Part shown: in pieces, positions 8,578 to 20,700 of the stretch
Layout: each line of letters starts with the position of its first letter
Numbering within the stretch: the first letter of the stretch is position 1
Assembly: GCA_002733575.1 (NCBI GenBank)
Contig: NVWB01000153.1
Span: 1 to 56,388, forward strand
Source of the DNA: Blastopirellula sp.
GTDB lineage: Bacteria; Planctomycetota; Planctomycetia; Pirellulales; Pirellulaceae
DNA length: 56,388 bases
Reading direction: 5' to 3'
Program-made: the position numbers and the translations under genes
Notes under the pieces: generated by a model
Databases searched by the model: none
Seen by the model: the letters and a program-made list of their open reading frames with translations, nothing else
What the model was told of the DNA's origin: nothing

Positions 8578-9588
8578 ATGTTGTTACGAAATGAAATTCT
8601 AACTTTCTGTGGGTCCTCAAGCCTATACGCCAGGACTGATACTCCCGACGAGGCGTATTCTAAAGCACTGACCCTCTCAGAGATGATCGAGGAGGGAGAT
8701 GTAACGGAATTAGAGTTCTCTCAATATTGTGATTCCATCAAAGTGCCCGTGCGTCAGGACAACGAGGATCTAAATCATCTTGCTGCTCAGGCTTTTTTAG
8801 ACTCCCACTTAGGCCAAGCAGTTCTAACCCTAGTATTACCATCCAACAATACCGCTTCTGAAGTCTACCAAGATCTGGTCAGATTTTCTCTAAAACACAA
8901 ATTACGATTACAGTCCTTATCCCCAAGTTTTAGAGGTGATATTGATCTAAAAAATTCAGGAGAGTTGCCTCCTGGATGGAACGAATGGGTTGGTCCTCGC
9001 AAAATTAGCCGGTCAGCTATCGAGCATGCTTATGACAATGATCAGGCAGCCACGGTCGTTCACCTTGCCCCACTCTGGCTTGAAGACCATCCAAACGATT
9101 TCGCCGTTATATGTTGGTACGCTGATATGCTTTATCAGATGACTCGTTATGATGAATCAATCGATTTGATAACGAATACAATCCAACAGACTGACGACAA
9201 TGCCCGCCACTATCACCTACACATGAAAATGGGAGACCTCGAACGATATCGTGGAGACTATTCAGAATCAGAGCGGTGGTACAAAAAAGCTGTTGATTTA
9301 GATTCCGATGATGCATCAGCTTTTGTTTTTTTGGGCGCAGTACAAGCAAGACAAAGAAAACTAAAAGAAGCAGAGCAAACTCATCGAAATGGGACACGAT
9401 GCAAAAATGGAGTAATATCCGAAGCGTATCATAACCTGGGTCTTGTATTACGGGGCCAAGGTCGCTTACGAGAATCTGCTATAAACTTTAAGGAAGCCCT
9501 CAAAATCAATCCTGATTACGAAAATGCGTTTGAGGCTTTGAGAGATATTGAAAGAACACTTGATTTCATTGCGCAGAAAGATGAATAA
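8578..9588 (+). CDS. TPR-repeat protein of unknown role
   Basis: About 336 residues from the ATG at 8578; a GTG at 8518 would add 20 residues and neither start has a clear ribosome site. The N-terminal 150 residues are not recognised. From about residue 165 on there are tetratricopeptide-like helices: WLEDHPNDFAVICWYADMLY, DNARHYHLHMKMGDLERYRG, YSESERWYKKAVDLDSDDAS, and EAYHNLGLVLRGQGRLRESA with FKEALKINPDYENA, the last being a canonical TPR. There is no signal peptide, so it is probably cytoplasmic and a protein-protein scaffold. The gene looks more A+T-rich than its neighbours and is enclosed by inverted repeats, which suggests acquisition as a unit. Confidence 0.8.
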   Translation: MLLRNEILTFCGSSSLYARTDTPDEAYSKALTLSEMIEEGDVTELEFSQYCDSIKVPVRQDNEDLNHLAAQAFLDSHLGQAVLTLVLPSNNTASEVYQDLVRFSLKHKLRLQSLSPSFRGDIDLKNSGELPPGWNEWVGPRKISRSAIEHAYDNDQAATVVHLAPLWLEDHPNDFAVICWYADMLYQMTRYDESIDLITNTIQQTDDNARHYHLHMKMGDLERYRGDYSESERWYKKAVDLDSDDASAFVFLGAVQARQRKLKEAEQTHRNGTRCKNGVISEAYHNLGLVLRGQGRLRESAINFKEALKINPDYENAFEALRDIERTLDFIAQKDE

Positions 9589-9600
9589 GGATATTCTTAG

Positions 9601-9646
9601 ATTGAGAACCGATCCCGCTTCATCGTCAGGCACAGCACTGACCTAC
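9601..9646 (-). repeat. Right copy of the repeat bracketing the TPR gene
   Basis: Contains ATTGAGAACCGA (9601-9612, direct copy of 8401-8412) and CGTCAGGCACAG...GACCTAC (9624-9646, inverted copy of 8375-8397 with one mismatch). Together the two copies enclose 1.2 kb. Confidence 0.8.
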
Positions 9647-9652
9647 TTCATT

Positions 9653-9670
9653 GGTCCGCAATAGCGGACC
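9653..9670 (-). terminator. Short perfect hairpin at the 3' end of uxaE
   Basis: GGTCCGC-AATA-GCGGACC is a seven-base perfect stem with a four-base loop, starting immediately after the uxaE stop codon in the minus direction. No U-run follows, so Rho-independent termination is uncertain; it may be a dispersed palindrome. Confidence 0.4.
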
Positions 9671-10921
9671 CTACTTTAAAAACAGCGGTTTTAAGTGTCG
9701 CTCGTATAAATTCTCAGTCACATTTTTGGATACCACTGGCTCATATTTTTCAAGCATCTCAAGATAACGTTCACCCAGTTGGGCGGCGATTTTGTAGCCG
9801 ACGTGGATTAGTTGTCGCAGGTTGGCGTTGTAGCCAGGGTTGGTTTGATCGTGGCGCAGGGCCGAGACGAATTGTTGGGAGCTCCAACCGTTCACTTCTT
9901 CGGCGGTTGGAAGTTGGGCCGGGTCGATATCGATAACCGTGGCATACGGGGCACATAGGGCCTCTTTGTTGGCCAGTGCCGCGGCGTAGATTTCTTTGGC
10001 TATGTCGAGCCCATCGCCGTCGGCTTCGGCCAGCCCGATGACTTCTTCTAACCAGTTGGTCCCCGCGGTTTTGATATGCAGCCCGGCGTCGAACTTCTGA
10101 ATACAACGGCGAATCGGCCCATAGATGGAGAACTTATCGCTGCCCGAATGAACACTCAACTTCAATGTCTCAGGCAAACCGAACTTTTGAATCGAATAGG
10201 CAATCACGGCCAAGTCGTCTGAGAACTCTTGTTCAAACTGGGCCACATCCCCCACGTAATCGACCCCTTTGTTGAATCGTCCGGTGAACTTGGGTGCAAT
10301 GGTTTGAATCGGAATTTTTTGATCGGCAATTGCGGCCAAAATCACCAATAACTCTGGCGGTGTCTGTGGGTTATCGGTTTCGTCCATCGAAACTTCAGTG
10401 ATAAAGTTATCAGCCCCTTTGGCCAGTTCAATGTGCCGATAGATCTCGCCTGCTTCCTGAACTGCCAACAGATACTTGGCAGCAATGGCCTCTACTTCTT
10501 CGCGTGAAACTTCAAACGGCGCAGCAATGCCGGGGATGTTGACCGTGCCGACCAGTTGAGGAAACCGGTCGACAAACGCTTTCACTTCGGCTGCTGCGGC
10601 CGGTTTGCCAATGGAGTCGGCCACGTCGAGTGTGTAAAAGTCAGACGAGGCAATGAATCCATCGACCGTGCTCAAGTTAATGTGATCGGCATCAACATGA
10701 TGCGGTTGTGTCCAACCGAGTTCGGCCACCGCAGCATCGGCAGCCGCGCGAACCGCATCGGGCTTCGATCCAACGGTCATATGTTCACGATGCGACTTAT
10801 TCCAAACCGGCACCACATCGGCTCCTTCCGCCGCCGCTTGCATGCAAGCCCGCAACTGAGCCTTGGCCTGATGAGCAAAACGATCTCCAACGCCGAACGT
10901 GTATTTTGAAATTTTTAGCAT
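9671..10921 (-). CDS. uxaE: Tagaturonate epimerase (UxaE-like)
   Basis: A 416-residue protein starting at MLKISKYTFGVGDRF; the 32 codons upstream in frame (to 11017) look non-homologous. It resembles the UxaE family, which interconverts D-tagaturonate and D-fructuronate in uronic-acid breakdown. Family-like blocks are FGVGDRFAHQA, PVWNKSHREH, HHVDADHINLSTVDGFIASSDFYTLDVAD, ITEVSMDETDNPQTPPELL, IAPKFTGRFNKGVDYVGD and LSVHSGSDKFSIYGPIRR; several His/Asp/Glu residues in these could hold the catalytic metal. No other uronate gene is next to it, so it is probably a single-gene unit serving pectin- or alginate-derived sugars. The name is from remembered family similarity. Confidence 0.82.
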   Translation of the reverse strand: MLKISKYTFGVGDRFAHQAKAQLRACMQAAAEGADVVPVWNKSHREHMTVGSKPDAVRAAADAAVAELGWTQPHHVDADHINLSTVDGFIASSDFYTLDVADSIGKPAAAAEVKAFVDRFPQLVGTVNIPGIAAPFEVSREEVEAIAAKYLLAVQEAGEIYRHIELAKGADNFITEVSMDETDNPQTPPELLVILAAIADQKIPIQTIAPKFTGRFNKGVDYVGDVAQFEQEFSDDLAVIAYSIQKFGLPETLKLSVHSGSDKFSIYGPIRRCIQKFDAGLHIKTAGTNWLEEVIGLAEADGDGLDIAKEIYAAALANKEALCAPYATVIDIDPAQLPTAEEVNGWSSQQFVSALRHDQTNPGYNANLRQLIHVGYKIAAQLGERYLEMLEKYEPVVSKNVTENLYERHLKPLFLK

Positions 10922-11180
10922 GGGGTATTTCTTGGAAATGAGTCTGATGAAGTGGGGATCTGGGATTATGGAAAAAACGAACGACTTGCCTGTCGTTTGG
11001 CCCTTTGCTGAGGTCAATTCCGAGTTAAAATCTGGGCTAGCACGCTACATTCTCTTTTCAGACACGAATTGAGTCAATTACCGGGCAAGAAATCATACCG
11101 AACTTGGCAATAACGAGAAGACTTTTCGCAAAAACCACGTTTTTGTGTCAGAATACGGTCCCCTGTGTGTTTAAACCTGT

Positions 11181-11185
11181 AGGAG
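11181..11185 (+). promoter_or_regulatory. Ribosome binding site deciding a GTG start
   Basis: AGGAG lies seven bases before the GTG at 11193, supporting that codon as the start of the sigma factor; no ATG is available nearby. Confidence 0.75.
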
Positions 11186-11192
11186 AAGCTGT

Positions 11193-11792
11193 GTGACTGA
11201 ATTCCCTGAAACGCGAAATAGCCTGCTAGTGCAGGTCAAAGACCCGCTCAACCGCGAGGCCTGGGAGCAGTTTGCACAAATATATCGCCCGGTTATCTAC
11301 CGTTTGGCTCGCCAGCGGGGCATGCAAGATGCCGATGCTCAAGATTTATCGCAGCAAGTTTTGATGTCAGTCGCCGCTGCGATTACTCGTTGGGAGACCT
11401 CGGACGAAACGACCCGCTTTCGTCACTGGTTACGGCGCGTGGTGAAAAACGCCATCCTCAACGCCCTGTCTCGCAAACCGCAAGACTTGGCCGTAGGTGG
11501 TTCTTCGGTTCGTGAACTGTTAGAGGAATACCCCGATGCCGACCCTGAAACCGAACAACAAATCGAACTTGAGTATCGCCGAGAAATTTACCTACGAGCG
11601 GCTGAGATCGTACAAACCGATGTTGCCGCGGACACTTGGAAGGCATTCGAGATGACCGTCATTCAAGCATTACCTATTCAAGAAGTTGCTACCCAATTGA
11701 ACAAATCGATTGGCACCATCTACGCATCGCGCAGTCGAATCATGCGACGCCTGCGTGATGAAGCAGAGCGATTGGAGAACACCGAATCATGA
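11193..11792 (+). CDS. ECF-type RNA polymerase sigma factor
   Basis: A 199-residue sigma-70 family protein. Region 2 covers about residues 25-95 (WEQFAQIYRPVIYRLARQRG, DAQDLSQQVLMSV, then FRHWLRRVVKNAILNALSR, where the -10 strand-separation helix is expected). Region 4 covers about 140-195 with the helix-turn-helix IQEVATQLNKSIGTIYASRS. Its stop overlaps the start of the giant kinase gene by four bases (ATGA), so the pair is translationally coupled. This matches the planctomycete ECF groups that are linked to Ser/Thr kinases instead of classical anti-sigma factors. Its target promoters and its phosphorylation by the partner are inferences. Confidence 0.93.
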   Translation: MTEFPETRNSLLVQVKDPLNREAWEQFAQIYRPVIYRLARQRGMQDADAQDLSQQVLMSVAAAITRWETSDETTRFRHWLRRVVKNAILNALSRKPQDLAVGGSSVRELLEEYPDADPETEQQIELEYRREIYLRAAEIVQTDVAADTWKAFEMTVIQALPIQEVATQLNKSIGTIYASRSRIMRRLRDEAERLENTES

Positions 11793-14700
11793 ACTCCCCC
11801 ATACAAACTTGTGATCGAGATCGAATCGAATCCTTCCTCAACGGTCAGTTGAGCGATGTCGATGCGCAGGATCTCTCGACCCATTTAAACACCTGTACAG
11901 TTTGTCAGCAGCATCTCGAAGAGCAGGCCGCTGATCCTTCCTCTTGGAACGAAGCAAAATCGTTCTTGGGGCACCATGAGTTCGATTCCGACTTCGCCCA
12001 TTCAGAAACCAGCGCAGAAGATGGGAAACAGCTCCCCTTACAAATTCAAACCGTATTGGATTCGTTAGCACCCACCGATGATCCACTGATGCTCGGTCGT
12101 ATTGGCGGCTATGAAGTTTCTGGCGTAGTCGGCGTCGGCGGCATGGGCGTCGTGCTCAAAGCGATTGACACCGCACTGGATCGAACCGTGGCGATCAAAG
12201 TCATGGCCCCTCACTTGGCCACCAGCGGGGCGGCAAAAAAACGCTTTGCCCGCGAAGCCAAAGCGGCGGCTGCGGTATTGCATTTAAACGTGATTGCCAT
12301 TCACTCTGTTTCTAACGATGCGTCACTCCCTTATTTGGTGATGCCGTATGTCAAAGGCCACTCACTTCAAAAACGGCTTGATATCGAAGGCCCGCTCTCG
12401 CTCAAAGAGACACTACGGATCGGTGCCCAAATTTCTGCCGGACTGGCTGCCGCGCATGCGCAAGGACTCGTACATCGAGACATTAAGCCGGCCAATATAT
12501 TGTTGGAAGATGGAGTCGAACGAGTCACGATTACCGACTTCGGCTTGGCCCGCGCGGTGGACGATGCCACGATGACCCGCAGCGGAGTCATCGCCGGCAC
12601 GCCCCAGTATATGTCGCCAGAACAAGCACGGGGCGAAGTGATCGACCAGCGGAGCGACTTGTTCAGCTTGGGTAGTGTTCTGTATGCCATTTGCACTGGT
12701 CGCCCACCGTTCAGGGCCGAAACCACCTTTGGCGTGATGCGACGAATCACCGATCAAGAGCCAACGCCGATTCAAGAAATCAACCCCGATATTCCACAAT
12801 GGCTTTGCACGATCATCTCAAAACTGATGGCGAAACAGGCCGAAGACCGTTACGCTTCGGCCAGCGAAGTCACGGAATTACTCGAAGAATGTCTGGCCCA
12901 TGTGCAACAACCGACGGTCAGTCCTCTGCCTGAATCATTAACGCCTGAACCTAAGTGGCAACTATTTTCCACTCTCTCACGTCAATCTCTTGGAGTCCTA
13001 ACTATGACCGCAGTTTTTGGAATCGCAATCGTAGCAGCCGTGATGGGTATGTTGCCGGAAGGGCCAGATATTTCAGGTCAATGGAACGGCCCAGGCTGGG
13101 GCGATGTGGTACTCACAAAAATTCAAAACGGAAAATACGAAGGCACCTACACCGATACCCACGAAGAAAAACCTGGCACGTTTGATGTCAAATGGTCGGC
13201 GATGGAAGGCCAGTACTACGGAACCTGGCGAGAAGGAGCGGCCCGGTTCGGTAAACTTTCATTACGTTTGAAAGACAACGAACTAACAGGCGGCTGGACT
13301 ACGAATAAGAAATCAGAAATCAAATCCGACTCCCCAAGACTGGCCGGTTTGAGTTGGGAACGCGGGAAGATAGTTGAGCCAGTAGCGAAAGTTCCGGTGG
13401 ACAAGGCCAATAGCCTGATTGGCGAGTGGAGAGTTAGAGGATTTCGCGGCGGCTTTGGAGGTTCCAATCGAGCTATGGAAGTTTCTGTCGTTGAAATTGG
13501 TCAGGATGACATATTGATGATAACTACATTAGAGGGTCAGCCATTTGCCGCGAATCGATACAAGTACACGCTCAAGCCAGATGGAGAAATGACTTTGCAA
13601 CAGGTTCAAGAGGGGCAAACGAATGTCGCCTTAGGGAAATATACATTCAACCAGGGTGTTTTGCACATGGCAATAAAAGAAAAAAAGGATGAAGGAACAA
13701 AGCACCCAGTCGATGCCATGGGTAAGGTGCCAGAACTAGATACTACATACATGACTTTCGTACGGGATGACTCGTTATATGTTAAGGCTCTACTGGCAGA
13801 AATGAAATCCGAGGCCAGCTTGAGTAGAGCACATGGGAAAATAGTTGGGCCCTTGAAAGAAGTTCCGCTTGACAAGGGTAATAGCCTGATTGGCGAGTGG
13901 AAAATTACAAGTACGTCTTATAATCATTTTCTACCTGATGAACCAAGCATTTTATCGCCGAGAAAATTACCGACGACTCAAAAAGATACCCCTGAATCGC
14001 AGTTTGATCCACGTATTAAAATTGACAAAGAGACGATCTTATTTTACCAGGGAAAACAATTCAGCTATACCCTCAAGGAAAATAACAAAATAGTCTTGCA
14101 TGAAAAGTCAGACCCTCTAAATCCTAAAACGTATCTTGGAGTCTATAGGTTCAACGGAAAAGAACTGTTTATGACCTGGAATACAAAATCAGGGTCGACC
14201 AAGTATCCTGATCATTCAACTGAACATATCGAGTACTTTATTCTAGAACGGGTTACCCCAGAGAATCATGTAGCAAATTTGCCAATTGCGAATGGGCAAG
14301 CTGCCCCCTTGGAAGAAGTTCCGCTTGACAAGGCCAATAGCCTGGTTGGCGCGTGGAGAATTACAAGCATGTCTTATGCTGATGTTCAGTATATTCAACC
14401 AAGCATCTCACCGCCGAAAGCATTAGATCCAACTCAAAAACAGATCGTTGAATTGAAGTACGACCCACGTGTTGAAATTGGCAAGGAGACGATCTTATTC
14501 CACCAGGGACAAAAATTCAGCTATGCCCTCAAGGCAGATAACAAAATGGTTTTGCATGATACTTCAGACCCTGTAAATCCTAAAACGTATTTTGGATTAT
14601 ATCAGCTCAACGGAGATGAACTGAGGATGACCTGGAATACAAAATCAGGATCGACCAAGTATCCTAAGTCGGTCACCGAGACGGACACGGAAGATAAGGA

Positions 14701-17700
14701 TTTAAAGGAACACATCCAGTACTTTGTGTTAGAACGTGTCAAACTAGCGGATCAACAAACAAAAGCAGTAGAAATCCTTCCCCCGAGCAATCTTGTCGGC
14801 GAGTGGAGAATCGTGGATATGACGATGGCAAATAACCAATACTTACGTTCAAAGCAAAAGTTTAATGCGAGCAAAATTAGGGCAACACACACTCAGGTTG
14901 CTTTAGATTATGATCCCAAAGTTGTGATTACTGATGAGACCCTCTGGTTTCGTATGAATCACAAGGATGACGATTCAGGAGTTACCTATCGATACTCTCT
15001 CAAGCCTGATGGAAACATAACCTTGGAAGAGCAATTCTATAATGACATGATTGGTTTAAATATTCCCACGGATCAAATTCATTATTCAAAAATTAAAGTC
15101 CAAGGTGATCGGTTATGGTTCGCGTGGAATTTCAGCGGTTCCACCCAATATCCCGATGATGTCATCGACCGCAGCACTTCGAAAGAAGACGCTGTAAAAG
15201 GTGTGCAATTCTATGTTTTAGAACGAGTCAAACCAGCGGATCAATTCGACCCATCGAGCTTCTTCAGCCCGAGCTTCGCCAGGCGTGCCTTCGGGCAACC
15301 GGTGATACCAATTCAAGGCGACCCACCGAGCAGTATGATCGGCGAGTGGGAGATTAAGTATATATCAGCACTCGGTGCTCGTGTTGAAAACATTCGGCCA
15401 GGATTAGTCGCTGTAACTGAATTAAACCCACCAAGCAAGAAGCAAGTGGAGATGGATTTCCCCAAGGTTGTTATTGATAAGAATACTCTCATTTTTAAAA
15501 ATTCATCTGCCATTTTTTCAAATGCATTTGAAGAAGATGACGGAAAACTTAGCTATACCCTCAAGGCGAATGGTGACATAGTTTTCAAAGATTTATCCGA
15601 CGTATCCAACCCGAAGACGATCTATGGAAAATACTTAGTCAAAGGAAATGAATTGTGGATAGCGCTTAATCTCTATTCAGAAAATGCAAAAATGAAAGAG
15701 CACCCAAAGGATGCCACAAATAAAGAAGCAGAGGGTCACGTACAGTACTTTTACTTAGAACGAGTTGCATCTAAACCTGTGCTTATTCCACTTACTCCGC
15801 AAGCCACACCGCGGCGTATTGGCAACTTTCGGCCTGATATGAAAGTTCAAACCATTGCCTACTCGGCCGATGGCAAGTGGATCGCCGTGGCTAATGGCAG
15901 CCCAGCAGTGGTCTTGAAGGCTGATGGAACTAGTCGCGTTAAAGAGGATTGGAAACCATTGGCCCAGCTCTTGCATGCCGAGACAGGCAGAACTTTTCCG
16001 TTAAAGATCACTACCGCTGAAGTTGACGCGGTCCTTGCCGAGACACCGCAGTTTTCGCATGTCGAGGTCACGGCGCTCGCGTTTTCACCCGATGGAAAAT
16101 TCGTGGCACTCGGTACCAGTATTGGGCAAGTCAAATTATTCGATACACAAAAAGGCAAGTACCTAAGTTTATTGAGCGACGAACAGGGAAATCAGGCCGA
16201 TCATGAAACGCCTGAAAGCTGGAAGTCGATTCCACGTGCTATCGGCACTGTGAAGTCGTTAGCTTTCTCGCCGGATGGTAGCCAACTGGCCGTTTGTGGA
16301 AAGTCGTTTGAAGACGTTGCCGATGTGTTCGATGGATTTGTACTAGGCAGAAAACTGACTGGCCCAGGTCGGTTAAAAGTCTGGGATCTCAAAACAGGAG
16401 AAATCTTAAGAGACCTTGAAAGACATAGCGAGGCGTTTGAAGTTTCATTTTCGCCTGATGGAAAATGGCTGGCATGTGTAGGCAGATGGGCGACTACCCG
16501 TTCTAAGACTAGTGGAGCTGTTGTCTGGGATGTCAGTAACAACGTAATAGAACATGCCTACACGCTCCAAGTAGGGGGCGTGGGACGTAGGGTGAGCTTC
16601 TCTCCTGATAGTAAATTATCGGCGATTGTCTCAAAGTATAGTGACCAGGAAAGTAATAGAAATGTTACTTTACTGACCCTGTCGAACGGATCTGAACTGT
16701 TGTATCGAGGAGTGATCCCTGATTCATCAAAGTCTGCACTCTTCTCGCCTGACGGAGCGCATTTGGTTGTGTTTGCAAATGGGCATTTGATTCAATTCTT
16801 AGACACCACAACAGAATTAGATATTCCACTAGGAATGGTAAAACAATCCATTTCCCCCACCGATTTCATGCAAGGTGGCCAATGGAATGACTTGGCCATT
16901 TCCCCCAAGGTCAATCGAATGGTGACTGGTGGAGTCGATAAAGATGGCAAGGGGAGTATTGAAATCTGGGAGTTTGATTCTGCTGATTCCCAATTGCCTA
17001 AAGCTAAGGAAATACCTAGCGGCCTCCTCGGCGAGTGGACCGTTCGCTATCGGACTTATAGTCAACATAGTTATCTTCCTCCAGGCATATTTAAAACAAG
17101 TGAAGACACTCCTTTACCCGTGAAGCCAACAGAACTAGATAACACCATCAAAATTGTGATCGACAAAGATCATCTCTGGTTTGAAATGCTTCCTGCGGAA
17201 AAAAACATCACAAAATATCCCTACACCCTAAAACCAAATGGCGAGCTTATATTGCTTGAGGTTGAGGGACGCCCAGAAAAACAAGGGTACTTGGGGAAAT
17301 ATCAACTCGAAGGCGACAACCTGGGGCTCTCGTTCAGAATGGAAGCAGAGGGTGGACATCCCCAAAACGCCAACTTCAAAGATGCCGATAGTTATGAAGG
17401 CTATGAAGAACGTAATGTGCAGTACTTTAACTTAGAGCGTGAGGCATCCTCCGCAGAAGCAACCCAAGTTGAACCAAACAGCATCTTGGGACTGTGGAGA
17501 ATGATCGATATCCGAGGGGGAAACACACCGGCACCAACTGAAGACATTGCTATTTACATCGATAAAGAGCACATCTTCTCTCCGATATGGCCTCGGGAAA
17601 GGGGAATGTCAGTTAACAGGTATAAGTTAAAATCAGAAGGGAACTATGAGACTCAACGTGTTGCATTATTAAGACCGGAAGACCACTCAGAGCCAATACA

Positions 17701-20700
17701 TTTGGGAAAATATCTAATTAAAGGAAATTATCTCTGGATGGCGACGAATTCAAGAAAGGACGCAACTTTCCACCCCAACCATGCCACCGGCGAAGTGCCG
17801 CAGCCAGACGTAAACTATGTAACTTATGAACGTGTAAACCCGCTGCCTGTTACCGCAGGTGCTGCCCCGCCGAAGCCGAAACGTATCAAGCAATTCATAC
17901 CAGAGATACCAGTGAATACCATCGCGTACTCGTCTGATGCCAAATTAGTCGCCTTTGCCAATGGCAGTCGCGTCAAAGGCGATTGGAAGCCCCAGGTGAA
18001 AGTTCTGAACACAGAGACTGGCCGCACGATTTCCTTAAAGGTCTCGACCGAAGAAGAAGAAACGCTGCTGGCATCAACGCAATACGTCTCGCATTTTGAA
18101 GTCACGGCTCTGGCGTTTTCGCCTGACGCGAAAATCATTGCGGTCGGCACCAGTATTGGACAAGTCAAACTGTTTAATACCGAAACCGGAAAGTTGATAC
18201 GTGCTCTCGATGCCAAAGGGGCTGGTAGGTCAGGTCGTACGCCTGCACACTGGAAGGCACTCGTAAGAGCCATGGGCAGTATCACTTCGATCGCGTTTTC
18301 ACCCGATGGAAGTCAATTGGCCACAACGGGCAGATCGTTTAGAGATTTTGCCGATATTTTTGATGGTAGATCGGATCAGCCGATAGCGATTACCGGTCAA
18401 GATCGTTTAAAAATCTGGGACATGGATTCAGGTAAGCACAAACTAGATTTGTATGGGCACAGCCATGCCAATTCGGTCACATTTTCGCCCGATGGAAAAT
18501 GGCTGGCAAGCGCCGGAAGTTGGAGTGGTAGCCCATCAAGTTGGAGTAGCGGAAAACCGGATGGCTCTGGAGGAATTATTTGGGCACTCAAATCCGGTTC
18601 GCAAATGCGGGTCTTCTCGCATAACACCAACGGCGGAACGCAAGACATTACGTTTTCACCTGACAGCAAACTGTCGGCCATCATTTCGCGTAGTTTCAAC
18701 AAAGAGGACAACACCAGTTCCACCACCATCAGCCTGTCTCGCGGCTGGGTCATGCAATGGAAAAAGACAATCCCGAATTGGGCCAACAAAGCACGCTTCA
18801 CGCCTGATGGACAAAGTATCGCTATACTTTCAGGCACAGGGTCGATCAAGTTCCTCGATGTAGAAACCGGAACAGTGACACAAGAAATAGAACCACCCCA
18901 GTCTCCTGCACCAGAACCTGTGTCGGTGACAGGTGAAGTGTCTTCGAAAGATAGCCAGTGGTACGACTTCGCCATGGCAACCGCAAGCAACAAAATGGTG
19001 TCCGGTGGAGTGGATGGATGGGGAAGACCATTTATTGAGATTTGGGAGTTTGAGCAGGAGAAGTCTCCATCAGCCCCTGTTGGGACTGCCAAACCTGTGC
19101 CGGTTGAATCAGAAACTAATGTCAGCCCTGCTTCGCCGAATCGCATCAAACAGATTTCGACCGAGATGGATATCAAGACTATCGCGTACTCTGCTGATGG
19201 CAAGTTGATTGCTGTTGCCAATGGGGCTCCAAACTATTTACAGGGACGTAGTCGAGAGGCTCTTGGTTGGAGACCGAAAACACATATTCTAGATGCCCAT
19301 ACGGGTAAGACGCTGCTTTCATTAAATCTGGATGTAGACCATGCAGTAGAACATATCGATACTATCTACCAGTTTCATGCTTCTCGGGGATCAGACTACT
19401 TTGTCGTGTCAGCTCTCGCATTTTCGCCCGATGCAAAAATACTAGCGGTGGGCAACCAGTCAGGGCGAGTTAAACTGTTCAGCACACAAACGGGCAAGCA
19501 TCTTCGTTCGCTAATCGCCCCGTCAACTATTGTTGATTATGGACCACAGTTTGCCTTTACAGGGGAAGCCACACAGACGAACCCATTTAAGAAAGCAATG
19601 GATTCCATACGGTCGATAGCATTTTCGCCTGATGGTAGTCAATTGGCCACCGCTGGCAATTCGTTGCCAGGTAGAGGAGTGTTGCCAGGGAAAGATCAAA
19701 ACTCTGCCGAACCTGGACGACTCAATTTATGGGATGTCAAAACGGGAAAAATCATACGCAATCTTATCGGGCATCAAGTAGTGTATGCGGTTAGATTTTC
19801 ACCTGATGGAAAGCAGCTGGTAAGCACGGGAAGTTGGAGTGAAAAAAGTTTGCTTAAAGCTGGCCCCATCACTTGGGATGTTGAGACCGGCAAATTGCAA
19901 AAGCAGCGTTACTTTGCAGGTGGTGGTGTTGAAATGCACGACATCGCATTATCTCCAGATGGCCGGCTGTCGGCAGTTGCTATGTCAAATTATCTGGCCA
20001 ACCCATCAAGTCCTTATCGCTCAATTAGTGGATCTGATGCGGATAAAGCAACGGTTGTCAGCCTGTCTAAAAATGGAGTCATGCAGTGGCAGAAGGCGGT
20101 TTCAAACAGTCGAACGCCAACACTCTTTACACCAGACGGTAAAAGAGTGGCAGTGCTTTGTGATAAACAATCCATTCGTTTTCTAGATGCCGAAACCGGA
20201 GGGATCACACACGCGATTAGCCCCGCTGATTTCGCCTTGGGCGGAAAATGGAATGACTTTGCGATTTCACTTCAACGCAACTCGATGGTGACCGGGGGAG
20301 TCGACAAAGACGGAAAAGGTCGTATCGAGATCTGGAGCTTTGATCCTGCCGATGCACTTGTGAAACACTCACAGGAGGTCGTGAAATCAGCCGCGCCGGA
20401 GATCATTATTGACCACAATTCTTGCAGCAGTGTTGTTGAGAACTTTATTGCTTTGGCGTTTGCTGGGAAGTATGGAGAGGCCGATAAGTTGGCAAGAGAT
20501 AGGGAGTTGAGCCGATGGATTTCCGATCATGTGAGCTTGGCAAAGTTGCAAAACTTTACCTATAAAATCAACAATGATCTAAACCCACCACGTGGCTTGG
20601 CTGTGGCAGAGTCTGTTGAGATAAAACTTAGCTCAGTGAAAATCACGCCTTCCAGCATAGAAGACGGGCCTTTATCTCCCATTGACGTCAGGTTTGTATT

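Noticed and set aside
18397..19221. A 274-codon open frame on the minus strand inside the giant kinase gene
   Set aside because: It lies wholly antisense to a well-supported WD40 block, has low-complexity Ser/Pro content typical of shadow frames and no ribosome site.
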